Below, piece after piece: positions 15,927-25,356 of a DNA stretch of 64,000 nucleotides. Origin of the DNA: Anaerolineae bacterium (GTDB lineage: Bacteria > Chloroflexota > Anaerolineae > Aggregatilineales > Phototrophicaceae). The notes beneath the pieces are model-generated. The model had not been told where the DNA came from. It ran no database searches and worked only from the letters and a program-made list of their open reading frames with translations. The stretch covers positions 248,001-312,000 of the forward strand of contig JALHNT010000001.1 in the NCBI GenBank assembly GCA_022843385.1, given 5' to 3'. Position 1 is the stretch's first letter. Each line of letters opens with the position of its first letter. The translations under genes and the position numbers were made by a program.

Positions 15927-17321
15927 ATGACACCTTACACCAACGGCACAAGCAAGACCGACAGCCTGTATGGCAAGAAAGTGGCGGTGCTGGGGTTCGC
16001 CCGGCAGGGAAAAGCGCTGGCCCGCTGGCTGCCCAGGATCGGGGCGCGTGTCATCGTCAGCGATATGCGCCCGGTGGAGAAGCTGGCTGGCGAGATCAGC
16101 CAGTATCCCGGCGTCGAGTTTGTGCTGGGCGGGCATCCCGAAACGCTGCTGGATGGCGTTGATGTGTTGTGCCTCTCCGGTGGGGTGGCACCTGATCTGC
16201 CGATTGTGCAGGAAGCGGTCAAGCGCCGCATCCGCCTGACCAATGATGCTCAGTTATTCATGGAGCGCTGCCCCTGTCCCATCATCGGCATCACCGGCAG
16301 CGCCGGCAAGACCACCACCACCACGCTGACGGGTGAGATCATGAAACGCGCCGGGCATCAGGTCTGGGTAGGGGGGAACATCGGCGATGTGCTGCTGGAT
16401 GTCATCGACCAGATGAATCGCGAGCATGTGGTGGTGATGGAACTCTCCAGCTTCCAGTTGGAGTTGATGAGCAACAGCCCGCACACGGCCTCCATTCTGA
16501 ACATCACCCCCAATCACCTCGACCGGCATGGTACGATGGAGAATTACATCCACGCCAAAGCCCAGATCATCCTGCATCAGGCCAGCAACGAGGTGGCGAT
16601 CCTGGGCTATGACGATGCCAACACCCGCCAGCTTGGCGATTATGTCAAAGGCGATCTGTGCTGGTTCAGCGCCAGCCAGATGATTTCGGATGGGACGTTC
16701 ATGGCCGGGCAGCGGCTGCTGATCGCCGGGCGCTCCAGTCCGTCGGGTGAGCCGAAGGTGATCTGTGGCCGCGAAGACATTCCGCTGCGCGGCGATCATA
16801 ATGTGCTGAATGTGCTGGCGGCCTGTGCCATCACAGGGGCTAACGGCGTCAGTCATGAGGTGATGGGGGCGACCATCCGTGACTTCAAACCCGTGCCGCA
16901 TCGGCTGGAAGTGGTGCGGGTGGTCAATGAGGTGGCGTATATCAACGACAGCATCGCCACCGCGCCGGAACGGGTGGTGGCCGCGTTGAACAGCTTCAGC
17001 GAGCCGATTGTGCTGCTGGCCGGCGGCAAGGACAAGAAGCTGCCCTGGGAAGAGATGCTCCACCTGGCGCTGGAGAAGTGCCGCCATATCGTCGCTTTTG
17101 GTGAGGCGGGCGAGCTGGTGGTGGATGTGCTGCGGAAAGTGGGCGGCAGCGCCGATGCCGTCACCCGGGTGCAGACGCTCGATGAAGCGCTGGCTGAAGC
17201 CGTCAAGCGGGCGCTGCCGGGGGATGTGGTGCTGCTCTCGCCCGGCGGCACCAGCTACGATGCCTATGTCGATTTTGCCGAACGCGGCGAACACTTTCGC
17301 CAACTGGTAATGCGGTTATAA
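15927..17321 (+). CDS. murD: UDP-N-acetylmuramoylalanine--D-glutamate ligase
   Basis: It adds D-Glu to UDP-MurNAc-L-Ala in the cytoplasm. The N-terminal Rossmann domain starts KKVAVLGFARQGKALA; the ATP loop is GITGSAGKTTTT; GNIGDVLLDV, ELSSFQLE, NHLDRHG and HRLEVV are the conserved Mur ligase positions. 464 residues is normal. The ribosome binding site before ATG 15927 is weak (GATCGG). It begins the division and cell-wall cluster; ftsW follows after 31 bases. Confidence 0.96.
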   Translation: MTPYTNGTSKTDSLYGKKVAVLGFARQGKALARWLPRIGARVIVSDMRPVEKLAGEISQYPGVEFVLGGHPETLLDGVDVLCLSGGVAPDLPIVQEAVKRRIRLTNDAQLFMERCPCPIIGITGSAGKTTTTTLTGEIMKRAGHQVWVGGNIGDVLLDVIDQMNREHVVVMELSSFQLELMSNSPHTASILNITPNHLDRHGTMENYIHAKAQIILHQASNEVAILGYDDANTRQLGDYVKGDLCWFSASQMISDGTFMAGQRLLIAGRSSPSGEPKVICGREDIPLRGDHNVLNVLAACAITGANGVSHEVMGATIRDFKPVPHRLEVVRVVNEVAYINDSIATAPERVVAALNSFSEPIVLLAGGKDKKLPWEEMLHLALEKCRHIVAFGEAGELVVDVLRKVGGSADAVTRVQTLDEALAEAVKRALPGDVVLLSPGGTSYDAYVDFAERGEHFRQLVMRL

Positions 17322-17352
17322 TGATCGCAGGATGAAGTGATTAGAGTATGCT

Positions 17353-18699
17353 ATGGCTGAACAACCGCTGATGGAAAATCCCGTGCTGGGTGAGGCTGTG
17401 CCGCCGCGCATCCTGACGACGCCCCGTTCGACGCCGCGCCTGGAAGCGGTGCCGGCGGAGCGCAAGCGCGGGCTGCTGGCTTCGCTCGACTTTTATCTGC
17501 TGGTGATCGTCGGCATCTTCCTGGCGATTGGGCTGATGATGGTCTACAGCACCACCTTCGACTGGAGCTACCAGCGCTTCGGCAGCGAGACGCTGGTGTT
17601 CATGCAGCACGTCCGCAACACCGGCATCGCCATCGTGGTCATGGCGCTGATGGCGATCATCGATTATCGCATCTGGCGACGGCTGGCGGTGGTCTTGCTG
17701 CTCATCACCATCGGTGCGCTGATCGCGGTGCTGTTGTTCGGTGACGATGCCTTCGGTGCGCGGCGTTCGCTCATCAATGGCTCGTTCCAACCGGGTGAAC
17801 TGGCGGAACTCATCATGGTGCTGTATCTGGCAGCCTGGCTCAGTTCGCGCCGGACGCAGATTCAAAGCCTGACCTACGGCCTGATCCCGTTCGCCGTGCT
17901 GGTCGGCATCGTGGCGGTGCTGATCCTGCGCCAGCCGGACATCAGCACGGCAGCGACGATTGTGGCGGTGGCTGGCATCATGTTCTTCCTGGCCGGTGCC
18001 GATCTGATTCAACTGGCGGTCACTGGCACGCTGGTAGCCGTCATCGGCTTCGTCTATGTCACCACCATCGGCCCGTCATATGCCGACCGGCGCGTGAGTT
18101 CGTTCGCCTCCGGCATCGCCGATATTACGCAGGCCGACTATCATGTGCAGCAGGCCATCATCGCCTTCAACAACGGCGGACTGACCGGCGTTGGCTTAGG
18201 GCAGGGGCGGCAGAAATTTGGCAACCTGCCAGCACCGCACACCGACAGCATCTTCGCTGTCATTGGGGAAGAACTGGGGCTGCTGGGCGCGTCGCTGGTG
18301 GTTTCGCTCTACATCGCCTTTGTGGCGCGGGGGATCATGATCGCCCGCCGGGCCATCGATCATTTTGGCGCACTGCTGGTGGCCGGGTTAACCATCTGGG
18401 TCGCCATCAAGGCCCTGCTGAACATCGCGGTGATGACGGCGATGGTGCCGCCGACCGGTGCGCCGCTGCCCTTCATCAGTTTTGGCGGTTCGTCGCTGGT
18501 GGTGCTGCTGGCTGGTGCCGGCCTGATGTTGAGCGTCGCCCGTGTCCGCGCCCGATCCACCGCCCCCAGATGGTCAGAACAGGCCCCAGAACGGAGAAAT
18601 GTGATTGCGAATCCTGATCGCAGCCGGGGGAACGGGCGGTCACGTCTACCCCGCACTGGCGATAGCCGAAGCCCTGAAGCGCCAGCATCCGACGGTTGA
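17353..18699 (+). CDS. ftsW: FtsW/RodA/SpoVE-family peptidoglycan glycosyltransferase (septal)
   Basis: A 448-residue SEDS-family membrane protein with about ten transmembrane segments that polymerises lipid II during division. Family features are GLMMVYSTTFDWSY, FQPGELAEL (the loop Pro-Gly-Glu), ILRQPDISTAATI, HTDSIFAVIGEELG and PPTGAPLPFISFGGSS. The position between murD and murG supports FtsW over RodA. The hydrophilic C-terminal tail (ending RSPEAPASDG) runs 95 bases into murG in another frame. Confidence 0.95.
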   Translation: MAEQPLMENPVLGEAVPPRILTTPRSTPRLEAVPAERKRGLLASLDFYLLVIVGIFLAIGLMMVYSTTFDWSYQRFGSETLVFMQHVRNTGIAIVVMALMAIIDYRIWRRLAVVLLLITIGALIAVLLFGDDAFGARRSLINGSFQPGELAELIMVLYLAAWLSSRRTQIQSLTYGLIPFAVLVGIVAVLILRQPDISTAATIVAVAGIMFFLAGADLIQLAVTGTLVAVIGFVYVTTIGPSYADRRVSSFASGIADITQADYHVQQAIIAFNNGGLTGVGLGQGRQKFGNLPAPHTDSIFAVIGEELGLLGASLVVSLYIAFVARGIMIARRAIDHFGALLVAGLTIWVAIKALLNIAVMTAMVPPTGAPLPFISFGGSSLVVLLAGAGLMLSVARVRARSTAPRWSEQAPERRNVIANPDRSRGNGRSRLPRTGDSRSPEAPASDG

Positions 18700-19711
18700 G
18701 CTGGCCTACGTGGGCAGCGTCGATGGCTTCGAGCGTCCGCTGGTGACGGAATCCCGAATTGAATTTGCGGCTTACGATGAGGTGCGCGCCGGCCCGTTGC
18801 ACGGCGTCAGTCCGCTGCGGGCGCTGGTGAGCCTGCTGAATCTGGCGATGGGGACGCTGCAAGCCGTCATGCTGCTGCTGCGCCGTCGCCCGGCTGCCGT
18901 ACTGCTGACCGGCGGCTGGGTTGGGCTGCCGGTGGCGCTGGCCGGGTGGTTGCTGCGGGTGCCGAGCCTGATGTTCCTGCCGGATATTGAGCCAGGGTTG
19001 ACCATCCGCGCCCTGCGTCCATTCGCCACCTGCGTCGCCCTGACTGCCGACGAGTCACGCAACTACTTCCCGCGCAACCGAACGGTTGTCACCGGGTATC
19101 CGCTGCGCCAGCAGATGCTCGACGCCACTCGGGCAGCAGCACAGGCGCACTTCCGGCTCGATCCGGCGCGGCAGACGTTGCTGGTGTTTGGCGGCAGCCG
19201 GGGGGCGCGCGCCATCAATGAGGCGGTGCTGACGATCGCGCCGTCGCTGCTGGCACAGGGCATTCAGATCATCCATGTCACCGGCACGCTGGATTGGGCG
19301 GACATCGAGCGCCGCCTTGCCGCGCTGCCCGACACGAGTCATTATCATGCTTTCCCTTATCTGCATCAGGAGATGGGTCTGGCGATGGCTGCCGCCGATC
19401 TGGTTGTGAGTCGTTCCGGGGCCAGTGTGCTGGGCGAGTTCCCCCTGTTCGGGCTGCCCGCCATCCTCATCCCCTATCCCCATGCCTGGCGCTACCAGAA
19501 GGTCAACGCCGATTATCTGGCGGGGCGCGGGGCGGCGCTGATGCTGGAAGAAGGGCGCATGACGGCAGAGCTGCTGCCCACCCTTACCGGTTTGCTGAAT
19601 GACTCGGCGCGGCTGAAGACCATGCGGAAGGCGGCTGCGGCGCTGGCGCGACCGGAGGCGGCTGATGCGGCGGCGCGGGCGCTGGCGGATCTGGCGGGGG
19701 CGCGGGCATGA
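18605..19711 (+). CDS. murG: UDP-GlcNAc:lipid I N-acetylglucosaminyltransferase
   Basis: It makes lipid II on the inner face of the membrane. The N-terminal loop is MRILIAAGGTGGHVYPALAI; the second glycine loop is VFGGSRGARAINE; the donor site is seen in SRSGASVLGE and GLPAILIPYP. 368 residues is normal. The start is TTG at 18605, with GGAG eight bases before it, and lies within the ftsW coding region. The stop overlaps the next ATG (ATGA). Confidence 0.95.
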   Translation: MRILIAAGGTGGHVYPALAIAEALKRQHPTVELAYVGSVDGFERPLVTESRIEFAAYDEVRAGPLHGVSPLRALVSLLNLAMGTLQAVMLLLRRRPAAVLLTGGWVGLPVALAGWLLRVPSLMFLPDIEPGLTIRALRPFATCVALTADESRNYFPRNRTVVTGYPLRQQMLDATRAAAQAHFRLDPARQTLLVFGGSRGARAINEAVLTIAPSLLAQGIQIIHVTGTLDWADIERRLAALPDTSHYHAFPYLHQEMGLAMAAADLVVSRSGASVLGEFPLFGLPAILIPYPHAWRYQKVNADYLAGRGAALMLEEGRMTAELLPTLTGLLNDSARLKTMRKAAAALARPEAADAAARALADLAGARA

Positions 19712-20250
19712 TCGAGCTATCGGCGCTGTTGTGGAGCTTCGTGCTGATCTTCGCCATCATCGGCTTCCTGCGCGGGCTGCCCAAAGAGTTGATCTCGCTC
19801 TCTGGCATCATCCTGGCGCTGTTCGGTCTGTTTCAGTTCGATGGTGTGCTGCGCGGGGTGCTGCTGCTGAATGTCCCGCCGGCGCAGCAGTTTTTCATTC
19901 AGGCGTTGATCTTCGTCGGCATCACCTTCTTCGCCTATCAGACGCGCGGGCTGGGCAAGAAGCTGAATATCCAGCAGAATGAAGGCCGCGACAGCCTGCA
20001 ATCGACCGTGCTGGGGGCGATTGTCGGCGGCATCAATGGTTATCTGATCTGTGGATCGTTGTGGTACTTTATGCTGATTAATGATTATCCCCTCGAACCG
20101 TTCATCACCCGACCGCTGGAAGGCTCGGCCTCGGCCAACGCCATCGCCGCGCTGCCGTTGTATGTGCTGGCGGGTGGGCCGGGGGGGGATGGCAGTGTGC
20201 TGTCGCTGGCGGTGATTATCCTGTTCGTTATGGTACTGGTGTTGATCTGA
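19708..20250 (+). CDS. CvpA-like integral membrane protein (first of tandem pair)
   Basis: A 180-residue protein with four or five hydrophobic segments. FAIIGFLRGLPKELISLSGI is close to the CvpA-family N-terminal pattern (GxxRG...E). It shares YQTRxxG, LGAIVGGINGYLI and INDYPL with the next gene, so the two are paralogues. The start overlaps the murG stop and its own stop overlaps the next ATG (TGATG). Placement inside the dcw cluster suggests an envelope or division role, which is inference. Confidence 0.65.
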   Translation: MIELSALLWSFVLIFAIIGFLRGLPKELISLSGIILALFGLFQFDGVLRGVLLLNVPPAQQFFIQALIFVGITFFAYQTRGLGKKLNIQQNEGRDSLQSTVLGAIVGGINGYLICGSLWYFMLINDYPLEPFITRPLEGSASANAIAALPLYVLAGGPGGDGSVLSLAVIILFVMVLVLI

Positions 20251-20786
20251 TGGTTTCGTTGTTCGGGATGCTGTGGGTATGCGCCATCTTCTTTGGCGTG
20301 GTCGGCCTGATGCGCGGGCTGCGGCGCGAAGTCGTGGCGCTGGGCGGCATCGTGCTGGCGACCTTTGGCCTGTACCAGTTGGATGTCCTGCTGCGCGGGA
20401 CGTTCCTGGCCTCGGCTCCCCGCGACCAGGCCTTCTTCGTCCAGGCCGGCTTGTTCACCGTCATGGTGTATTTCGCTTATCAGACGCGCAGCTTCGGCGG
20501 CGATGACCGCGACGGGCCGCGCAACAACCGCTTTCAGGATGCGGTGCTGGGTGGCGTGGTCGGCGCGATCAATGGCTATCTGATCTGGGGAGCGATCTGG
20601 TACTTCCTGGACATCAACGACTATCCTCTCAGCGGACTCATCGCCGCGCCGGCACCGGGTTCGATCAGCGCCATCAACCTGAATGCCATCCCGCTGGTGG
20701 CGCTGGGTGGGTTGGCAGGGGGCAGCGGCGAAGCGCTGACGATTGTGGTCATCCTGCTGTTTCTGGCGGTTTTGTTCATCTTATAG
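20250..20786 (+). CDS. CvpA-like integral membrane protein (second of tandem pair)
   Basis: A 178-residue paralogue of the preceding protein: FGVVGLMRGLRREVVALGGI, YFAYQTRSFGGDD, LGGVVGAINGYLIWG and INDYPLSG match in order. Both have the same layout of N-terminal helices, a polar middle and a C-terminal helix. It starts within the previous stop codon and is followed by murC after nine bases, so it is cotranscribed with peptidoglycan genes. Function unknown. Confidence 0.65.
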   Translation: MVSLFGMLWVCAIFFGVVGLMRGLRREVVALGGIVLATFGLYQLDVLLRGTFLASAPRDQAFFVQAGLFTVMVYFAYQTRSFGGDDRDGPRNNRFQDAVLGGVVGAINGYLIWGAIWYFLDINDYPLSGLIAAPAPGSISAINLNAIPLVALGGLAGGSGEALTIVVILLFLAVLFIL

Positions 20787-20795
20787 TGACGAGTC

Positions 20796-22229
20796 ATGTC
20801 TAATCTTCTACCCGGTTCGCACATTCACGTGGTCGGCATCGGCGGTTCGGGGTTATCGGCCATCGCCCGCATCCTGTTGGGGCAGGGGTATCGTGTCTCC
20901 GGCTCGGATCGCAGCGCCAATGATCTGACAGCCGCATTGGCCCGCGATGGCGCGACCGTCTATGTGGGTCACGCTGCCGCGCAGGTCGAAGGCGCGGATG
21001 CGCTCATTATCACCTCCGCCGTGAAGGACGATCATGTGGAAGTCGCCTCCGCTCGCGGGCGCGGCATCCCCGTTTACAAACGCCAGGACATCATGACCGA
21101 TCTGATGACGGGCAAGCAGGTGATCGCGGTCGCCGGCACCAAAGGCAAGACCACCACCACCGCCATGATCGTCCATATCCTGCGCGAAGCCGGTCTCGAT
21201 CCGTCGTACCTGGTCGGCGGGGTGCTGGGCAATAGCGGCAGCAACGCCGGCGTCGGCAGCGGGCCGCATTTTGTGGTGGAAGCCGATGAATATGACCACA
21301 TGTTCCTCGGCCTGAATCCCAACATCGCCGTCATCACCAACATCGAGTGGGATCACCCGGATTTCTTCCCAACCTTTGCGGCGATGCAAACCAGCTTTCA
21401 GCAGTTTGTGGAGCGCTTGCCGAATGATGGGGTGCTGATCGGCTGTGTCGATGATCCCGGCGCGATGCGGATCAGCGATGCACGGCTGGCCCAGGGGAAA
21501 CCGACCCACACCTACGGCATCCTGAGTCCAGAGCCGTATGATCTATGGCCGCTGGTGCGACGGCGCAAGACCTACACCACTTCTTATTGGGCGCACGCCC
21601 TGGTGCCGAACCCGGATTCGACCAGCTTTGAGTTCAACCGCCCCGGCGATTTTGAACAGAGTGTGCAGATCCGACTGGCCGGGAGCCATAACGTGCTGAA
21701 TGCGACGGCGGCCATGATCGCGGCTCACGTGTGCGGTGTGGATGACGCCCGCAGCGCTGCCGCCCTATCCGGCTTCATCGCGCCTGCCCGCCGCTTTGAA
21801 TTGCGCGCCGAGGTGAATGCGGTCGCGGTCATCGACGATTATGCTCATAACCCGATGTCGATCCGCGCGGTGCTGCGCGCTGCCCGCCAGCGCTACCCCA
21901 ACCGTTCCATCTGGGCGGTGTGGCAGCCGCATACCTACAGCCGCACCCAGGCGCTGCTGGCGGAGTATCAGACGGCTTTCGTCGATGCCGATCATGTCCT
22001 CATCACCGACATCTATGCCTCACGCGAAGACCCGCTTCCCGGCGTGACCAGTCCGGGCGTGATCGCGGGGATGCGCCACCCGGACGTGCGCCATACGCCA
22101 GCCTTTGCCGACGCGGTTGAGGCGCTGGTGAACGGGGTGCGTCCGCCGGCGGTGATCGTCATTATGAGCGCCGGAGATGCGCCGCAGATTGGGATTAACT
22201 ATCTGCGTCAAATACAGGGCGTGGTATGA
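20796..22229 (+). CDS. murC: UDP-N-acetylmuramate--L-alanine ligase
   Basis: It adds L-Ala to UDP-MurNAc. The N-terminal nucleotide fold is [17 protein letters not shown]; the ATP loop is [43 protein letters not shown] and [12 protein letters not shown] are diagnostic Mur ligase sites, and [13 protein letters not shown] is characteristic of MurC. 477 residues is normal. The ribosome binding site (GACGAG) is weak and may rely on coupling to the gene upstream. Confidence 0.96.
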   Translation: MSNLLPGSHIHVVGIGGSGLSAIARILLGQGYRVSGSDRSANDLTAALARDGATVYVGHAAAQVEGADALIITSAVKDDHVEVASARGRGIPVYKRQDIMTDLMTGKQVIAVAGTKGKTTTTAMIVHILREAGLDPSYLVGGVLGNSGSNAGVGSGPHFVVEADEYDHMFLGLNPNIAVITNIEWDHPDFFPTFAAMQTSFQQFVERLPNDGVLIGCVDDPGAMRISDARLAQGKPTHTYGILSPEPYDLWPLVRRRKTYTTSYWAHALVPNPDSTSFEFNRPGDFEQSVQIRLAGSHNVLNATAAMIAAHVCGVDDARSAAALSGFIAPARRFELRAEVNAVAVIDDYAHNPMSIRAVLRAARQRYPNRSIWAVWQPHTYSRTQALLAEYQTAFVDADHVLITDIYASREDPLPGVTSPGVIAGMRHPDVRHTPAFADAVEALVNGVRPPAVIVIMSAGDAPQIGINYLRQIQGVV

Positions 22230-22248
22230 TGATAACAGGACACAGTGA

Positions 22249-23166
22249 GTGAAGAGCATGAGCAAACCGCGCGTCCCTTTTCCTGATCGTCTGCTGCGCC
22301 ATGAACCGATGTCGCGTCATACCGTCGCCCGGCTGGGTGGCCCGGCGGATTATCTGTATGTCGCCCGCGAGTCCACCGATGAGCTGGTCGAAGTCGCCAT
22401 GAATGCCTGGAGCGATGAGATTCCGCTGCGTGTGCTGGGCGGCGGGGCGAACGTCCTGGTGTCGGATGACGGTGTGCGCGGGTTGGTGCTGATCGATGAT
22501 GTCGATGAAGTGACGTTCGGTGACTGGCACGATGGGCGCAATGTGGCGGCGACGGGCGGGACTGGTCTGGCAGTGCTGGCGCGCAAATGTCAGGCGCAGG
22601 GATTGGCCGGGTTGGAATGGGCGGTCAGCGTGCCGGGCAAAGTGGGCGGCGCAGTGGTCAACAACGCCGGGGCGCATGGCGGCGACATGAAATTCAACCT
22701 GTGCGAAGCAGTGGTGCTGGATCAAGCGCGCGGCGTCCAACTAATGACCACCGAGGATCTGGCGTATAGCTACCGCACCTCCAGCCTCAAGGCGCGGACT
22801 GAGCGTCAATTCGTGGTGCTGATGGCGATGTTCGCCCTCGAACACCGTGATCCGGCGGTCATTCAGCACAAGATGGATGAGTTCATCGCTTATCGCAAGA
22901 AGACCCAACCGCCCGGAGCCAGCCTGGGCAGCATCTTCAAGAATCCACCCGGCGATTATGCCGGACGGCTGATCGAGATGGCCGGGCTGAAAGGCCACAG
23001 CATCGGCGGGGCGCAGATTTCCCCCATCCACGCCAACTTCTTTATCAACACCGGCAGCGCCACTAGCCGCGATTATTACGGCCTGATCGAACATGCCCGC
23101 GCTGTCGTTCAGGAGAAATGCGGTGTGAAGCTGGAACTGGAAGTCGAATTGATCGGCGGGTGGTGA
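22249..23166 (+). CDS. murB: UDP-N-acetylenolpyruvoylglucosamine reductase
   Basis: An FAD enzyme that reduces UDP-GlcNAc-enolpyruvate with [20 protein letters not shown] and [14 protein letters not shown] bind [24 protein letters not shown] and YRTSSLKA are conserved; the proton donor Ser is in [11 protein letters not shown], and [12 protein letters not shown] is the C-terminal signature. 305 residues fits the shorter MurB type. The start is GTG at 22249 (AGGA eight bases upstream) or ATG at 22258. It follows murC by 19 bases. Confidence 0.95.
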   Translation: MKSMSKPRVPFPDRLLRHEPMSRHTVARLGGPADYLYVARESTDELVEVAMNAWSDEIPLRVLGGGANVLVSDDGVRGLVLIDDVDEVTFGDWHDGRNVAATGGTGLAVLARKCQAQGLAGLEWAVSVPGKVGGAVVNNAGAHGGDMKFNLCEAVVLDQARGVQLMTTEDLAYSYRTSSLKARTERQFVVLMAMFALEHRDPAVIQHKMDEFIAYRKKTQPPGASLGSIFKNPPGDYAGRLIEMAGLKGHSIGGAQISPIHANFFINTGSATSRDYYGLIEHARAVVQEKCGVKLELEVELIGGW

Positions 23167-23217
23167 GCCGCCTCAACTGGTCACGCTGACCTGATTCTGA
23201 CGGAAGCGACAATACTG

Positions 23218-24345
23218 ATGCAGTTCAAGCCCCGCTACAAACTCAGGCAGCCGACCGGCCCCTACCTCGTCGGATGCAGCCACTTCGTCTGCGAATACAC
23301 ATCGGAAGCAGTCAGCGACGAGAAGCGCCTCATTCCCTGTCTCTGGTTTTATCCAGCAGTCGACAGCGGCGCGGCGAAACGCAAGCCCTATATAGACGCT
23401 GCGCTGCTGCCCGGAGCGGGTGAAATCGAGACCAACGCTTATCGGGATGCGCCGATTGCTGCCGGCCAGCATCCGTTGCTGCTGTTCAATCATGGCTTCA
23501 GCCTCACCTGTGAATCCAACACGGTGCAGTTTGAGGAACTGGCATCGTACGGCTATATTGTGTTGAGTATCGGTCATCCTGGCGATGGCTCGTATGCGCT
23601 GCCGACTGGCGAGCTGCTGCTGTTTGATGGGCAGAAGATGATGGCGGATTTTCAGAAGGAATCCGAGGTCGCCACCGAGATGTTCCCGCGCTACTGGAAA
23701 TGGCTCATGTCTGCGGGCAAAGCCGCCAGCCTGGAAGAACACCGCGCGTACTATCAGTCTATCATCGATGCCCAGCCCAAGATGGTGGGGCAGACCGCCA
23801 TCTGGGTGCAGGATAGTCTGGCTGCGCTCAACCACTTCTTGCGCGATAAGGGCCAGCATGTCGCTGCCGAGAAGATCGGCGCGTTCGGCATGTCCTTCGG
23901 CGGCAGCACCGCCCTCAGCCTGACTCACGCTTCTGATCGCATCAAGGCCAGCGCTGATCTGGATGGGTTCTACTTCAGTCCTCTCTGGCAGCAGCCCCTC
24001 ACCAAGCCTGCCCTGCTGTTGCAACACGATACGATTGGCGGCTACTTTCTCACGTTCCCTTATCTGAACGCCGCTCATGATGCCTACCTGGTGACGATCC
24101 AGAACACCACCCACAGCAACTTCATGGATTTCAGCGAAATTCTGGCCGATAATCCGGTGACAGCCGTGACGATTGGCGGTGAAGAAGTCGAACTGACGAT
24201 GCTGGGCCAGATCGATCCGAGCCATATGGAAACTGTCCTCAACCGCCTCCTGCTCGATTTCTTCAACAAATACCTCCAGGGCGAACCCTCACAGGTGATT
24301 GACAGCCCCACTTTGCTGGACGGGGTGAGTCTGATCAGGAAGTAG
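23218..24345 (+). CDS. Alpha/beta hydrolase, PAF-acetylhydrolase-like
   Basis: A 375-residue protein. The nucleophile elbow is GAFGMSFGGSTALSL (G-x-S-x-G-G), preceded by the oxyanion strand LLLFNHGF and the segment YIVLSIGHPGDGSYA, in the order seen in platelet-activating-factor acetylhydrolase-like esterases. The acid is likely the Asp of SADLDGF and the base a His in TTHSNFMDF. No signal peptide is evident. It sits between murB and ftsQ in the same direction. A weak ribosome binding site precedes ATG 23218. Confidence 0.75.
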   Translation: MQFKPRYKLRQPTGPYLVGCSHFVCEYTSEAVSDEKRLIPCLWFYPAVDSGAAKRKPYIDAALLPGAGEIETNAYRDAPIAAGQHPLLLFNHGFSLTCESNTVQFEELASYGYIVLSIGHPGDGSYALPTGELLLFDGQKMMADFQKESEVATEMFPRYWKWLMSAGKAASLEEHRAYYQSIIDAQPKMVGQTAIWVQDSLAALNHFLRDKGQHVAAEKIGAFGMSFGGSTALSLTHASDRIKASADLDGFYFSPLWQQPLTKPALLLQHDTIGGYFLTFPYLNAAHDAYLVTIQNTTHSNFMDFSEILADNPVTAVTIGGEEVELTMLGQIDPSHMETVLNRLLLDFFNKYLQGEPSQVIDSPTLLDGVSLIRK

Positions 24346-24415
24346 AGGCAGCAAGTCACCCCAACCGACAGTTGCTCTAACGATCAAATCAGGCTATAGT
24401 GCAGACATATCGTGG

Positions 24416-24443
24416 AGGACATGGCAGTAAGCGGCCATGTCCT
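24416..24443. terminator. Hairpin between the hydrolase gene and ftsQ
   Basis: AGGACATGGC and GCCATGTCCT form a perfect 10-bp stem with an 8-nt loop, followed by TTTGTGTT. It may end the murD-hydrolase transcript. A TATAGT -10-like word lies just upstream at about 24395, so it could instead be a leader hairpin of an ftsQAZ transcript. Confidence 0.5.
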
Positions 24444-24532
24444 TTGTGTTATGCCTGAATGACCGATATTGAGTTGTCGTTTTTGCTGAAATTTGGGATA
24501 ATGTTGGAAAAGCAGTTGGTGAAGGGTACAGC

Positions 24533-25354
24533 ATGACCTCGCGACTCCGTGATCGCCGCCGCGCGACAGGCCGGATGCCGACCATCCTGCGTGGGCCGGG
24601 GGAGGCGACGGGCGAGTCCGAGCGGGTGGTGCAGCATGGTGCACAGCGCTGGGGCTATGCCGGTTGGCGCCTGTTCAGCGGCATGATCGTGGTGGTGTTG
24701 TCGGCGCTGCTGGCAGTGTTCTTCGTGCTGGATATTTTCTATGTCCACAGCATTGATGTTGTCGGCCTGCGAACCACCAGCCGTGAAGAGATTTACGCCC
24801 TGACCGGCATCGCGGATATGCACATCTTCTGGGTTGATCCGGCGGAAGTCCGGCGCAACATCCTGCGCTCACCCACCATCGCCGATGCCACCATCGAGGT
24901 TGGCTGGCCGCCGGTCATGGTGCAGATCGTAATCGAGGAGCGGGAGCCCGCGCTGATCTGGGAACAGGCGGGTGTGCCGGTGTGGATCGATGTTCAGGGG
25001 CGGGTAATGTCCCAGCGCGAACAGCGCGAAGAACTGGTGCGCATCGTTTCCGATGAGCGCGACGGGCCGATGGGGCCGAACGTGCAGATTGGGCTGGATG
25101 TCGTCGGCGGGGCGCTGCAACTGAAAACACTGTACCCCAATATTGATGTCCTGCGCTACGACCCGAACAATGGACTGGGTTATCAGGATGGGCGCGGTTG
25201 GATGGTGTGGTTCGGCACCGGCACGGATATGCCACAAAAGATTGCTGTTTATAACGTTCTGGTTGATAATCTGCTGGCGCGCAACATTCGACCCTCGTTG
25301 GTGAATGTCGCCAATAAGAATGCGCCGTATTACTGCTGTAGGGGCGGCAACTGA
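24533..25354 (+). CDS. ftsQ: Cell division protein FtsQ/DivIB
   Basis: A 273-residue bitopic protein. A charged N-terminal cytoplasmic tail of about 45 residues is followed by one membrane helix (GMIVVVLSALLAVFFVLDIF) and a POTRA domain starting VHSIDVVGLRTTSREEIYALTG, then the FtsQ domain (IEVGWPPVMVQIVIEEREPA). It links early and late divisome proteins. GAAGGG precedes ATG. The stop is two bases before ftsA. The two Cys near the C-terminus (YYCCRGGN) are unusual. Confidence 0.88.
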   Translation: MTSRLRDRRRATGRMPTILRGPGEATGESERVVQHGAQRWGYAGWRLFSGMIVVVLSALLAVFFVLDIFYVHSIDVVGLRTTSREEIYALTGIADMHIFWVDPAEVRRNILRSPTIADATIEVGWPPVMVQIVIEEREPALIWEQAGVPVWIDVQGRVMSQREQREELVRIVSDERDGPMGPNVQIGLDVVGGALQLKTLYPNIDVLRYDPNNGLGYQDGRGWMVWFGTGTDMPQKIAVYNVLVDNLLARNIRPSLVNVANKNAPYYCCRGGN

Positions 25355-25356
25355 GT

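Noticed and set aside
23173..24225. A 350-codon open frame antisense to the alpha/beta hydrolase
   Set aside because: The plus-strand frame has the nucleophile elbow and oxyanion motif; the other is a mirror frame.
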